A stretch of DNA of 13,469 nt from Planctomycetota bacterium. GTDB taxonomy: Bacteria; Planctomycetota; Planctomycetia; Pirellulales; Thermoguttaceae. Under the pieces are notes generated by a model that did no database searches, was not told the origin of the DNA, and was given only the letters and a program-made list of their open reading frames with translations. Both the position numbers and the translations under genes were made by a program. The stretch lies in contig JAJYGU010000237.1 of assembly GCA_021784975.1 (NCBI GenBank), forward strand, positions 1 through 13,469, given 5' to 3'. Below are positions 7,078 through 13,469 of this stretch, one piece after another (the stretch's first letter is position 1; each line of letters starts with the position of its first letter).

Positions 7078-7386
7078 CGACTATAACGGCCAAGGATACC
7101 ACCGATCTACAACCGGTGAAAAAAATCTCTCACGGAGGCAGATGAGCTATCTTTCAGCGTTGGTCAAACCGCGCGACAATAATAAGGGCGCAGAATTGAG
7201 CGGTGCGTCGCAGAGGAGGAGTTTGCCAAGGCGGGCGGTGTACCCCCAGCGGGCCGTCCGGCTCTAAGATCTTATGCGGGAAAAGGTTAACAAGCCGCCA
7301 TCGGGCTGCCCCGGTGCCGGGTTGCTAGAATTAGCGACGGAGAAGACGATTGTCGCCTTCAGACAAGTGAGGGCGTTGGAGAGAGC
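7078..7386. other. Intergenic region before the DUF1571 gene
   Basis: This 309-nt gap holds a possible 41-codon ORF (7142-7267) and, near its end, TAGAAT at 7326-7331, a good -10 box for the DUF1571 gene although no -35 box is visible at the right distance. Purine-rich GGAGAG precedes the DUF1571 start. No terminator hairpin with a T-run is seen after the anti-sigma-like gene. Confidence 0.45.
7142..7267 (+). CDS. Possible small basic protein of 41 residues
   Basis: An ATG at 7142 is preceded by GGAGG (7134-7138), a strong ribosome binding site though only 3 nt away, shorter than the usual 5-9 nt. The 41-residue product starts MSYLSALVKPRDNNK and has a strongly basic second half with many Arg residues. 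There is no known motif, signal peptide or membrane segment. GC-rich DNA yields short ORFs by chance, so this is a candidate only. Confidence 0.22.
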   Translation: MSYLSALVKPRDNNKGAELSGASQRRSLPRRAVYPQRAVRL

Positions 7387-8340
7387 ATGACGATTGCAAA
7401 GGGAATCCAAACTTTGACCGGAGTCAGGTTCCTAGTCGTTGCCGGGAGTGTGTTCTTGGCGGCTCGGGCCGGATGGGGCCAGTCGCCGGAGGTGCGGCCG
7501 TTGGCTGCCCAGTCGCCGGCCGCTCTCAGCGAGAGCCCTATGGTCTCGGCGACATTGATCGAGAAGCCGGCGGCTTCGGCCGCGCCGGCGACGGCTCATC
7601 GCACGCCCCTGCTGCAAGCCGAGGCGAACGAGCATCCCTTGATGCCGGTTCTCCGCTGGGCCCAGCAAGGACTGCCGGCCATCGAGCGGTTGCAGGACTA
7701 TTCGGCCACCCTGGTGTCGCGGGAGCGGATCCGCGGACGACTGGGCCCATACCAGTACATGTTCATCAAGATCCGACACTCGCCGTTGAGCGTCTATGTT
7801 CGCTTCCTCAGCCCGCTTTCCGTGCAGGGCCAGGAAGTGATTTACGTGGCCGGCCGGAACCATGGGGATCTGTTGGCCCATCGCGGCAATCAGGGTGCCA
7901 CCGTGGCCCTCCGCCCCGAGGGCATGATTGCCATGAACGACCGGCACTATCCCATCACCGAGATCGGCATCGTGAACCTGGTTCGCCGCCTGGTCGAGGT
8001 CGGCCAACAAGACACGCATTATGGCGAGTGCGAAGTCAAGTATTTCACCGACGTGAAAGTCGACAAGCGTCCCTGTACGGTGATCCAGGTTGTTCATCCC
8101 GTGCCGCGGGACGTATTTCGCTTCTACCTCGCCCGGATTTACGTGGACGACCAATTGATGATGCCCATCCGTTACGAGTCGTACGATTGGCCCACTGAGC
8201 CGGGCGGCCCGCCGCCGCTAATTGAGGAGTACACTTATCTCAACCTGCGACTCAACAACGGATTCACCGACGAGGACTTCAGTATTCGGAATCCCCGCTA
8301 TCATTTTGAGCGGAGCGGAGCCCGACTGGAGCATCGCTAG
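7387..8340 (+). CDS. Secreted DUF1571 protein
   Basis: This 317-residue protein has a Sec signal peptide (hydrophobic 13-27, probable cleavage after GWG at residue 31), then an Ala/Pro/Ser-rich linker to about residue 80. The DUF1571 domain follows: HPLMPVLRWAQ at 83-93, ERLQDYSATLVSRERI at 100-115, YQYMFIKIRHSP, then segments with GQEVIYVAGRN, YPITEIGIVNLVRRL, and a C-terminal IRYESYDWP...EEYTYLNLRLNNGFTDEDF. DUF1571 is common in planctomycetes and its fold recalls outer-membrane lipoprotein carrier (LolA/LolB-like) proteins, so a role in envelope lipid or lipoprotein handling is possible but unproven. GGAGAG a few nt before the ATG is an acceptable ribosome binding site. The downstream gap holds repeats, so it may be transcribed alone. 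Confidence 0.85.
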   Translation: MTIAKGIQTLTGVRFLVVAGSVFLAARAGWGQSPEVRPLAAQSPAALSESPMVSATLIEKPAASAAPATAHRTPLLQAEANEHPLMPVLRWAQQGLPAIERLQDYSATLVSRERIRGRLGPYQYMFIKIRHSPLSVYVRFLSPLSVQGQEVIYVAGRNHGDLLAHRGNQGATVALRPEGMIAMNDRHYPITEIGIVNLVRRLVEVGQQDTHYGECEVKYFTDVKVDKRPCTVIQVVHPVPRDVFRFYLARIYVDDQLMMPIRYESYDWPTEPGGPPPLIEEYTYLNLRLNNGFTDEDFSIRNPRYHFERSGARLEHR

Positions 8341-8344
8341 CTAT

Positions 8345-8420
8345 GATCCGCAGATTACGCAGATTCCCACGGATTTCTGCGGATTTCTCCGCATGGCGCA
8401 GATCAGCGCCAATCTGCATA
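8345..8420. repeat. Degenerate 9-10-bp CGCAGATT tandem/inverted repeat
   Basis: CCGCAGATT (8348-8356) is followed directly by ACGCAGATT (8357-8365), then looser copies with CACGGATT, TGCGGATT and GCGCAGATC, and an inverted AATCTGC at 8411-8417. It begins 5 nt after the DUF1571 stop. Repeats of this CGCAGATT type occur between genes in many environmental bacteria; that resemblance is from memory. Confidence 0.6.
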
Positions 8421-8518
8421 GCCTGGGGCTTGCTTCTCGAGTCTTATGACGATCTTGGCCGCTGATTGCCGTGTCGGTGTGCCGACCTGTCTTGCTGATT
8501 TCTCTTAGCCGATCTTGT

Positions 8519-8670
8519 CCGGATTATTGACCGGCGCATGGTGAGGTGAAGCGTAAGCGAGGACGGCCACGTGACTTAGTCTCGCTTACGCTCCGGGTTT
8601 CGCTTGCGCACCCTGCGCGGGGCAAATTCGGCGGGGTGAAATAATCCGGGCTAGCGTAAGCTGGCCGGGG
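8519..8670. repeat. Nested inverted-repeat (REP/MITE-like) element
   Basis: A perfect 10-bp outer inverted repeat (CCGGATTATT at 8519-8528, AATAATCCGG at 8640-8649) encloses a perfect 12-bp inner inverted repeat (8550-8561 and 8581-8592, core GCGTAAGCGAG). A related inverted core, TCGCTTGCG, lies at 8601-8609. Overlapping the right outer arm is a further hairpin, 8646-8669, whose 6-7-bp stem (one G-T pair) closes a GTAA tetraloop at 8656-8659. No transposase is present, so this would be a non-autonomous repeat. Confidence 0.7.
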
Positions 8671-8756
8671 CGACTAAACTCTGCGTTTTGTATACGAGTC
8701 TTCCGGTTAGGCAAACTATTGGGCGCCCAAATTGGCATCCTTCAAGGAGTGACACT

Positions 8757-11072
8757 GTGCTTCGATCGTCAGTCTGTGCGTTAGGCTGGGTTGGATGTCT
8801 GATGCTGGCCGGTAGCGGACCCCTCCAGGCAACGGAACAAGGCCGGTTGAGCGAAGCGCTGTTGCCCAAGACCACCCAGGGGTTTGCGGCGATTTACAAT
8901 GTAGACACGCTGACTGAACATTGGAACAAGACGGAGCTCGGACACCTGATGGCCGACCCGGTGATGAAGCCCTTTTCGGAGGACCTCCGCCGGCAGTTTG
9001 ACGATCGCTGGTCCTCGATCCGCGACCGGCTCGGGCTGACGATCGACGATATCAAGGGCATCGCCGGCGGGGATGTTGGCCTGGGCATGATCGCCCCGAA
9101 ACCGGGCCAAGCGGCCATGGCCATTGTGGTCGACGTCACCGGCAAGCTGAAGCAGGCCCAGGAACTCTTGCAGAAGACGGTGGCCCGCCAAGTCCAGCAC
9201 GGGGCCAGCCGCAGCGAAGTGGAGGCGGGCGACAACACCATCCTTCAACTCGATCTGCCCGTTTCTGCCGAGTCGCGGGAGGCCAGTCCCAGCACGCTGA
9301 AGGGCAGCCCGTCGCCGGAAGGCCAGGACGCCCCGCCAACCCGCGGCCCCCAGACGGAACTTGCCCGTCAAGTCTTCTATTGCCTCAGCGGCGCCTTGTT
9401 TGTCGTGGCCGACAACCTGGCGGTCATGCGAGGCATCCTGGCGCGGGCGGCGGGAAAACAGAGCGACAGCCTGGCCGGCGACCAAGCCTACCAGGTGGTC
9501 AGCCGCCGGTGCCGGCGGGATGCGCCACCGGGGATGCCGCAGCTTCGCTGGTTCGTGCATCCGTTGGGGTACGCCGAAGTCGCGCGCATCATTACCCCGC
9601 CCGAGAATCGCCGCAAGGGCAAGAGCATCCTGGAAGTCATGCGCAACCAGGGGCTGAGCGGGATTCAAGGGGTGGGCGGAAGGCTGGATTTCGCCGCCGA
9701 AGGCTTCGAACTGGTGCATCGCACGGCGATTTACGCCCCCGAGCCGCGTGAGAAAGCCCTGAAGATGTTGGACTTGCTGAACGAAAAGGACTTCGCCCCA
9801 CAAGCTTGGGTGCCGCGCGACGTCGCCAGCTTTAGCACCCTATATGCCAACATCCTTCAGGCCTTTGACAATTTCGGCCCGTTGTACGACGAGTTGTTCG
9901 GCGCGGGTGAAAAAGGCGTTTGGCAAGACACGCTCTTCGGACTGAAAGAGGACCCCAACGGACCCCAACTCGACCTCCGCGGAGAGCTGATGGCCCACCT
10001 CGGTCGTCGCATTACCGTGTTGACCGACTACCACCTGCCCATCACCACCACCAGCGAACGGCTGTTGTTCGCGATCGAGACCACCGACGCCAAGGCGGTG
10101 CAGGCGGCCATGGAAAAGTGGATGGGAACCGGTCCCGACGTGAAGCGACACGTCAAGGACGGCCAGATCATCTGGGAGATGATCGAACAGGAAAACCCGC
10201 AACTGGAAGCCCCCGAGATCAGCTTCGGCAACATGCCGGCAGTGGCTCCGCCCACGAAAAAGAAGAAGAAAGCCGAGGACGAGGAGGAACCGAAGAAACC
10301 CGACTTGCTGCCGCACATGGCGGTTACCGTTTGGCAAGGCAAACTGATGATCGCCTCGCACATCGACTTCCTGTTGAAAGTGATCCGCCCCCCCAAGACC
10401 GCCGAACGGCTGGCGGACGACGTGGACTATAAGCTGATTAGCGAGCAACTCCGCCGCCTCCCACCCAAGGAGCGATCCGCCCAGGTGTTTTCCCGCAGCG
10501 ACGAGGCCTGGCGTCCCACCTACGAGCTGATCCGGCAGAATAAGATGCCCGAGAGCGAATCCCTGCTGGGCCGGCTGTTGAACGCGGTGTTTGCCCAGGG
10601 CCAAAAGGGGGCCGCTCGCCGGCAAAAGATCGACGGCAGCAAATTGCCCGACTACCAGGTCGTCCGCCGCTATTTGGGGCCGGCCGGCTTCAAGGCCACC
10701 ACCGAGGGCGAGGGCTGGTTCTTGAAAGGCTTTATGCTTAGCAAGAACGCCGAGGACGGCGGAGTCAAGGTCCAGGGGACCCAGGGAACCAAGGCCAAGA
10801 GGACGAAGGCCAAGGCGGCCAAGGCCACGAAGCCGGCCGCTCCGGCGGCCAAGGCCAATGGTAAGGCTGTCCCGACCCCCAGGGCCAGCGTCGAGATCAA
10901 GGGGTCGGAGGACGCTCGCCCGACCAGCAAGGCCGCCAAGCCCGCTGATAAGCCGGCCGCCGGCGGCCAGACCGATTCGAAGAGCCGGCAGGGCAGCGAG
11001 TTGGAGATCAAAACTCCGGACCAGAACCCTCCGCGGGAGTCGCCAAGAGCCGACGACTCCGACGCCGCGTAG
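8757..11072 (+). CDS. Large secreted protein of unknown family with basic low-complexity tail
   Basis: The start is a GTG at 8757 with AAGGAG (8744-8749) 7 nt upstream; the in-frame TTG at 8688 has no such support, and only the GTG start places a Sec signal peptide (MLRSSVCALGWVGCLMLAGSG, split here by a likely cleavage after QA) at the N-terminus. The product has 771 residues. The body, about 30-670, is mixed alpha/beta with no catalytic motif I recognise; similar secreted proteins beginning TTQGFAAIYNVDTLTEHW-like are, to my recollection, found in other Pirellulales. A charged insert with five lysines (K501-K505) followed by acidic residues splits the body. From about residue 675 to the end the tail is rich in Lys, Ala and Pro, with repeated AAGGCC-like codon pairs. 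It may bind an acidic polymer or the cell wall; this is inference only. Confidence 0.8.
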   Translation: MLRSSVCALGWVGCLMLAGSGPLQATEQGRLSEALLPKTTQGFAAIYNVDTLTEHWNKTELGHLMADPVMKPFSEDLRRQFDDRWSSIRDRLGLTIDDIKGIAGGDVGLGMIAPKPGQAAMAIVVDVTGKLKQAQELLQKTVARQVQHGASRSEVEAGDNTILQLDLPVSAESREASPSTLKGSPSPEGQDAPPTRGPQTELARQVFYCLSGALFVVADNLAVMRGILARAAGKQSDSLAGDQAYQVVSRRCRRDAPPGMPQLRWFVHPLGYAEVARIITPPENRRKGKSILEVMRNQGLSGIQGVGGRLDFAAEGFELVHRTAIYAPEPREKALKMLDLLNEKDFAPQAWVPRDVASFSTLYANILQAFDNFGPLYDELFGAGEKGVWQDTLFGLKEDPNGPQLDLRGELMAHLGRRITVLTDYHLPITTTSERLLFAIETTDAKAVQAAMEKWMGTGPDVKRHVKDGQIIWEMIEQENPQLEAPEISFGNMPAVAPPTKKKKKAEDEEEPKKPDLLPHMAVTVWQGKLMIASHIDFLLKVIRPPKTAERLADDVDYKLISEQLRRLPPKERSAQVFSRSDEAWRPTYELIRQNKMPESESLLGRLLNAVFAQGQKGAARRQKIDGSKLPDYQVVRRYLGPAGFKATTEGEGWFLKGFMLSKNAEDGGVKVQGTQGTKAKRTKAKAAKATKPAAPAAKANGKAVPTPRASVEIKGSEDARPTSKAAKPADKPAAGGQTDSKSRQGSELEIKTPDQNPPRESPRADDSDAA

Positions 11073-11078
11073 GAGACA

Positions 11079-11225
11079 TTATCCACCGCGCAGGACACGG
11101 AGGATCCAGAGGGAAAAGGCCAAATGAAAAATGCAAAGTGCAAAATGCAAAATCGCACCCGAATCGGCTACCCTCCGCCCTCATCTGTTTCCCTCTGCGT
11201 TCTCGGCGACCCCTGCGGTGAATGA
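11079..11225. repeat. Long imperfect palindromic intergenic element
   Basis: Two arms of about 38 bp (11079-11116 and 11188-11225) are imperfect reverse complements: both contain a CACCGC start and an AGAGGGAAA inner end, with substitutions and small shifts between. The centre holds AT-rich direct repeats of ATGCAAA type (about 11123-11153), unusual for this GC-rich DNA. It fills nearly the whole gap between two convergent genes, starting 7 nt after one stop and ending 7 nt before the other. It could form a long hairpin and may serve as a two-way terminator, though neither side has a clear T-run. Confidence 0.65.
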
Positions 11226-11231
11226 CCGCGT

Positions 11232-12614
11232 TCAGATGTCCTCCGGGATGCAAAACGGCTTGCGATAGCCGCGGTCGGCATCGCGCAGCAGGCGGTTGGC
11301 TTCTTCGTCGCCGATGACCTCCTGCTTCCCGGGATCGAAGTTCAGCGTCCGCCCCAGCCGGTAGGAGGCGTTGGCCAGGTGCACCAGCGTGCAGGAAATG
11401 TGTGCCTCCTCGATCGGCGCGTGCAGGTCTTCTTTCTTGCGGCTCCGCAGCGCCTTGATGAAGTTGGCAAAGTGATAGCGGGTTCCGCCTTCATGGGCGT
11501 GTGGCCCGGCCTTCAGGTTCGAGCCCAGCCAGAACTGGTAGGCATTGCCAGTGTCCTCGTCGCCCAGCTCGAGGTAACCGTCGGAGCCGTAGAACAGGTC
11601 CCCGACGATGGTGTGCCCTTCGTTTCCGCTCCCCAGCTTTTCGGTGCCGATATCGGCCTCGCGGTTGGTGATCCCGTGGCGGACCTCAAACTCGATCATC
11701 TTCCGCTTGCCGCCGGGCAAATCATATTGGAAGGCACAGTTAAGAGTGTTGGGCGTCTGCTGGTCGTCGTCATAGACGAAGTGGCCGCCGGTAGCGGTCA
11801 CTTTGTTGGGAAAGCCCACGCCGAGCCCCCACCGGGCAAGGTCAACTTGGTGCACCCCTTGATTGCCCAGATCGCCGTTGCCGTAGGCCCAGAACCAGTG
11901 CCAGTTGTAATGGAAACGATTGCGCGTGAAGGGGTGCGCGGGGGCCGGCCCAGTCCACAAATCGTAGTGGACGCCCGGCGGCACCGGCGTCACCGGGGCG
12001 TGCCCGATGCTCCTCCGCCGCTTCAGACACAGCCCTCGCGCCAGGTAGACCTCGCCGATCAGCCCTTTGCGCAGGTGTTGGATGGCTTCGTTCGCCGACA
12101 GGGACGAGCGGGCCTGGGTGCCGTGCTGCACTAGGCGATTGTAGCGCTGGGCCGCCCGGATCAACTGGCGGCTTTCCCACCAATTGTGGCTACAGGGCTT
12201 CTCGACATAGACGTCCTTGCCCGCCTGGCAGGCCCAGATGGCGATCAGGGCATGCCAGTGGTTCGGCGTGGCCACGCACACCGCGTCGATCGACCGGTCC
12301 TCCAACAGCTTGCGAACGTCGGTGTAGGTCTTGGGCTTGGGGAGATTCCGCTTCTCCATTTGCGCCAGCCGTTGGCGGAGCACGTTTTCATCCACGTCGC
12401 AGACAGCGGCCACCGCCACGTTGGGGATCTCGGGGAACAGCCGGACATGATCGAAGCCGCGGTTGTGCAGCCCGCACACCGCCAGCCGGATCCGCTCGTT
12501 GGCACCGACCACGCCTTTGGCGGGCGCGGCGCTGGCGATCGCGGCCGCGCCAAGGCCAATCTTGCCACTGTTGACCATGAACTGACGACGGTTGACTCGA
12601 ACACTACGCGACAT
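11232..12614 (-). CDS. Tat-exported Gfo/Idh/MocA-family oxidoreductase
   Basis: The 460-residue protein starts with a twin-arginine signal (N8-R9-R10-Q11-F12, then a hydrophobic Gly/Ala stretch to about 30), so it is probably exported folded with its cofactor. A Rossmann domain follows: RLAVCGLHNRG at 43-53 (nucleotide-binding turn), CDVD at 72-75, ATPNHWH at 115-121 and EKP at 138-140, with K139 the usual catalytic lysine. The C-terminal domain shows GNGDLGNQGVHQVD at 245-258, typical of the many planctomycete members. These enzymes oxidise or reduce sugars, sugar acids or inositols with NAD(P); the substrate cannot be read here. The ATG at 12614 is chosen because GGAG (12624-12621) lies 6 nt upstream; a TTG four codons earlier is less likely. 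It is convergent with the 771-residue protein gene and 220 nt downstream of the DUF1559 gene. Confidence 0.92.
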   Translation of the reverse strand: MSRSVRVNRRQFMVNSGKIGLGAAAIASAAPAKGVVGANERIRLAVCGLHNRGFDHVRLFPEIPNVAVAAVCDVDENVLRQRLAQMEKRNLPKPKTYTDVRKLLEDRSIDAVCVATPNHWHALIAIWACQAGKDVYVEKPCSHNWWESRQLIRAAQRYNRLVQHGTQARSSLSANEAIQHLRKGLIGEVYLARGLCLKRRRSIGHAPVTPVPPGVHYDLWTGPAPAHPFTRNRFHYNWHWFWAYGNGDLGNQGVHQVDLARWGLGVGFPNKVTATGGHFVYDDDQQTPNTLNCAFQYDLPGGKRKMIEFEVRHGITNREADIGTEKLGSGNEGHTIVGDLFYGSDGYLELGDEDTGNAYQFWLGSNLKAGPHAHEGGTRYHFANFIKALRSRKKEDLHAPIEEAHISCTLVHLANASYRLGRTLNFDPGKQEVIGDEEANRLLRDADRGYRKPFCIPEDI

Positions 12615-12628
12615 GGAAAGCTCCAATA

Positions 12629-12643
12629 CTCACGAACGGTGAG
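12629..12643. promoter_or_regulatory. Short inverted repeat just upstream of the oxidoreductase gene
   Basis: CTCAC and GTGAG arms flank a 5-nt centre, 5 nt upstream of the GGAG ribosome binding site. Its position suits an operator or a leader hairpin, but 5-bp arms arise by chance often. Confidence 0.2.
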
Positions 12644-12683
12644 GAAAAAGTGTAGTGATCCCTTGGCTCAAATCCGAAGCTTC

Positions 12684-12818
12684 CTTGGAGTGCGGCAATT
12701 TATTGCCGCTTTTCCGACACTTCCCCCAACGCGGGACCACGCATGGTTCGCATGAAAAATGTTTCGCAATCTTCGCCGCGGCTCAGAAAAGCGGTGATGA
12801 ATCACCGCACTCCAAAGG
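12684..12818. repeat. Pair of inverted hairpin repeats with compensating stem changes
   Basis: The plus-strand copy (12684-12714) reads TTGGAGT, then the hairpin GCGGCAATTTATTGCCGC (12692-12709), then TTTTC. The minus-strand copy (12818-12786) reads TTTGGAGT, then GCGGTGATTCATCACCGC (12808-12791), then TTTTC. Both stems are 7 perfect base pairs with 4-nt loops. Two stem positions differ between copies (C-G to T-A and A-T to G-C), and in both cases the partner base has changed too. The pair sits between the DUF1559 stop and the oxidoreductase start. Confidence 0.75.
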
Positions 12819-12834
12819 TTCGCTGTTTTCGGGC

Positions 12835-13469
12835 CTAGAACTCCGAGGGGTCGATGGGGTGGCCGTCGGCCCGCTCGATCAGGTCCCGCATCACCGCCGG
12901 TTTGATGTTCGTGCTGATCTCGTGCGCCGAGCCATCGAAGAACGCAGTGTGGAACTTGCCGCCATCGAGCTTGCCAAGTCCCTTAAACGGCTCTTTCGGG
13001 TCGTACTGCCAGTCGTCCGGTTTGGTCCAAATCACCGCACGATCGTCATCGACTTCGAGCACCATCAGGGTGTCGGACGTCCCATCCGAAATATCCGGCA
13101 GGACGGTCGGCTTGCCAGCGGTGAAAGCGGCGCCGTTTCCGACGGGCAGCAGATAATTGGTCCGTCCGGGCTCGTTGCTCCGCGACAGGGGGCAACGGTA
13201 GACCCAGGGCATCTTGCCGATCAGTCGGCGATTGTGCGGACTGTCCCATGGCTCATCGAGGTGGAATTGCTTGTAAAGCCCCGCCTGGTCAATGTAGGGC
13301 AGGATCCGCACGCGCCAGCTAAGAAGTGGTTTGCCGTTGCGGTCGCGAATCGCCGGTGCGGGGAACTCTCGGCATGCGCTCTCGTGGTTTAGCATTGCCA
13401 GCGCGATTTGCTTCAGATTGTTGACCGAGTTGGTCGCTCGGTCCGCCTGTTTTGCATCCTTGCTAAACT
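12835..13469 (-). CDS. DUF1559 protein, N-terminus off the right edge
   Basis: The reading frame stays open to the window edge, so the gene starts beyond 13469; an internal ATG at 13395 is not the start, because the 24 residues before it include NNLKQIALAM, the hallmark of DUF1559. About 210 residues are visible: NNLKQIALAMLNHES, then FPAPAIRDRNGKPLLSWRV, ILPYIDQAGLYKQFHLDEPWDSPHN, and a C-terminal KFHTAFFDGSAHEIS, which is the usual end of the domain. DUF1559 is greatly expanded in planctomycetes and usually follows a type IV prepilin-like leader; here KQADRATNSV stands where the prepilin helix normally ends, so the N-terminal part may be different. The C-terminal stop lies just after PSEF. 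Function is unknown; a cell-surface or pilin-like role is usually supposed. Confidence 0.9.
   Translation of the reverse strand, partial: FSKDAKQADRATNSVNNLKQIALAMLNHESACREFPAPAIRDRNGKPLLSWRVRILPYIDQAGLYKQFHLDEPWDSPHNRRLIGKMPWVYRCPLSRSNEPGRTNYLLPVGNGAAFTAGKPTVLPDISDGTSDTLMVLEVDDDRAVIWTKPDDWQYDPKEPFKGLGKLDGGKFHTAFFDGSAHEISTNIKPAVMRDLIERADGHPIDPSEF

Larger units (their letters stand above)
8341..8756. other. Repeat-filled intergenic region
   Basis: The 416 nt between the DUF1571 gene and the 771-residue protein gene contain two separate repeat elements (8345-8420 and 8519-8670), described in their own entries. The last 80 nt should carry the promoter of the downstream gene; I cannot point to convincing -35 and -10 boxes. 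No coding ORF of merit is seen. Confidence 0.6.

Noticed and set aside
8345..8420. CRISPR or iteron origin
   Set aside because: Units are 9-10 bp, degenerate and partly inverted, with no replication initiator or cas gene nearby.
8519..8670. Riboswitch upstream of the 771-residue protein gene
   Set aside because: The structure is a set of simple palindromes with perfect inverted repeats, better explained as a repeat element; no known aptamer motif is visible.
8781..9803. Minus-strand ORF of 340 codons
   Set aside because: It is antisense to the 771-residue secreted protein gene, which has a signal peptide and a good ribosome binding site.
11379..12755. Plus-strand ORFs over the oxidoreductase gene
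   Set aside because: They are antisense to a clear Gfo/Idh/MocA gene and have no domain resemblance.
12655..13392. Plus-strand ORF of 245 codons
   Set aside because: It runs through the hairpin repeats and antisense to the DUF1559 gene; no motif is seen.

Overview
The window reads as chromosome of a GC-rich planctomycete, most likely of the Pirellulales type. Several genes point that way together: a DUF1559 protein, a DUF1571 protein, a Tat-exported Gfo/Idh/MocA oxidoreductase, an FHA protein with a long coiled coil, and many secreted proteins of unknown role. This assignment comes from family recognition; no 16S or other marker gene is present.

Layout. At the left edge a minus-strand gene (FHA domain plus Ala/Glu-rich coiled coil, start at 1016) runs off the window; its visible end contains a nearly perfect 126-bp tandem repeat. 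A 520-nt divergent region separates it from a plus-strand run: a DksA/TraR-type RNA polymerase regulator (1537-1986), a secreted HtrA-like protease with one PDZ domain (2039-3295), FolC (3374-4879), a small secreted protein (4899-5381), a LarA-like (DUF2088) protein (5388-6650) and a small anti-sigma-like protein (6676-7077). The last four are separated by only 6 to 25 nt and probably form one transcript. After a 309-nt gap with a possible 41-aa ORF come two larger secreted proteins: a DUF1571 protein (7387-8340) and a 771-aa protein of unknown family with a basic tail (8757-11072). On the minus strand follow a Tat-signal Gfo/Idh/MocA oxidoreductase (11232-12614) and a DUF1559 protein cut by the right edge (12835 onward).

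The genes do not assemble into one obvious pathway. The common themes are envelope and secretion (HtrA, DUF1571, the two unknown secreted proteins, the Tat oxidoreductase), transcriptional control (DksA-like, anti-sigma-like) and small-molecule metabolism (FolC, LarA-like).

The most striking non-coding signal is in the gaps of the right half. Four different palindromic or tandem repeat elements lie at 8345-8420, 8519-8670, 11079-11225 and 12684-12818. The pair at 12684-12818 consists of two inverted copies of a hairpin whose stems differ by compensating base changes. I see no rRNA, tRNA, CRISPR array, transposase or phage gene. I did not find a convincing new multi-gene system; the best leads are the repeat elements, the LarA-like protein inside a folC transcript, and the expanding coiled-coil repeat.
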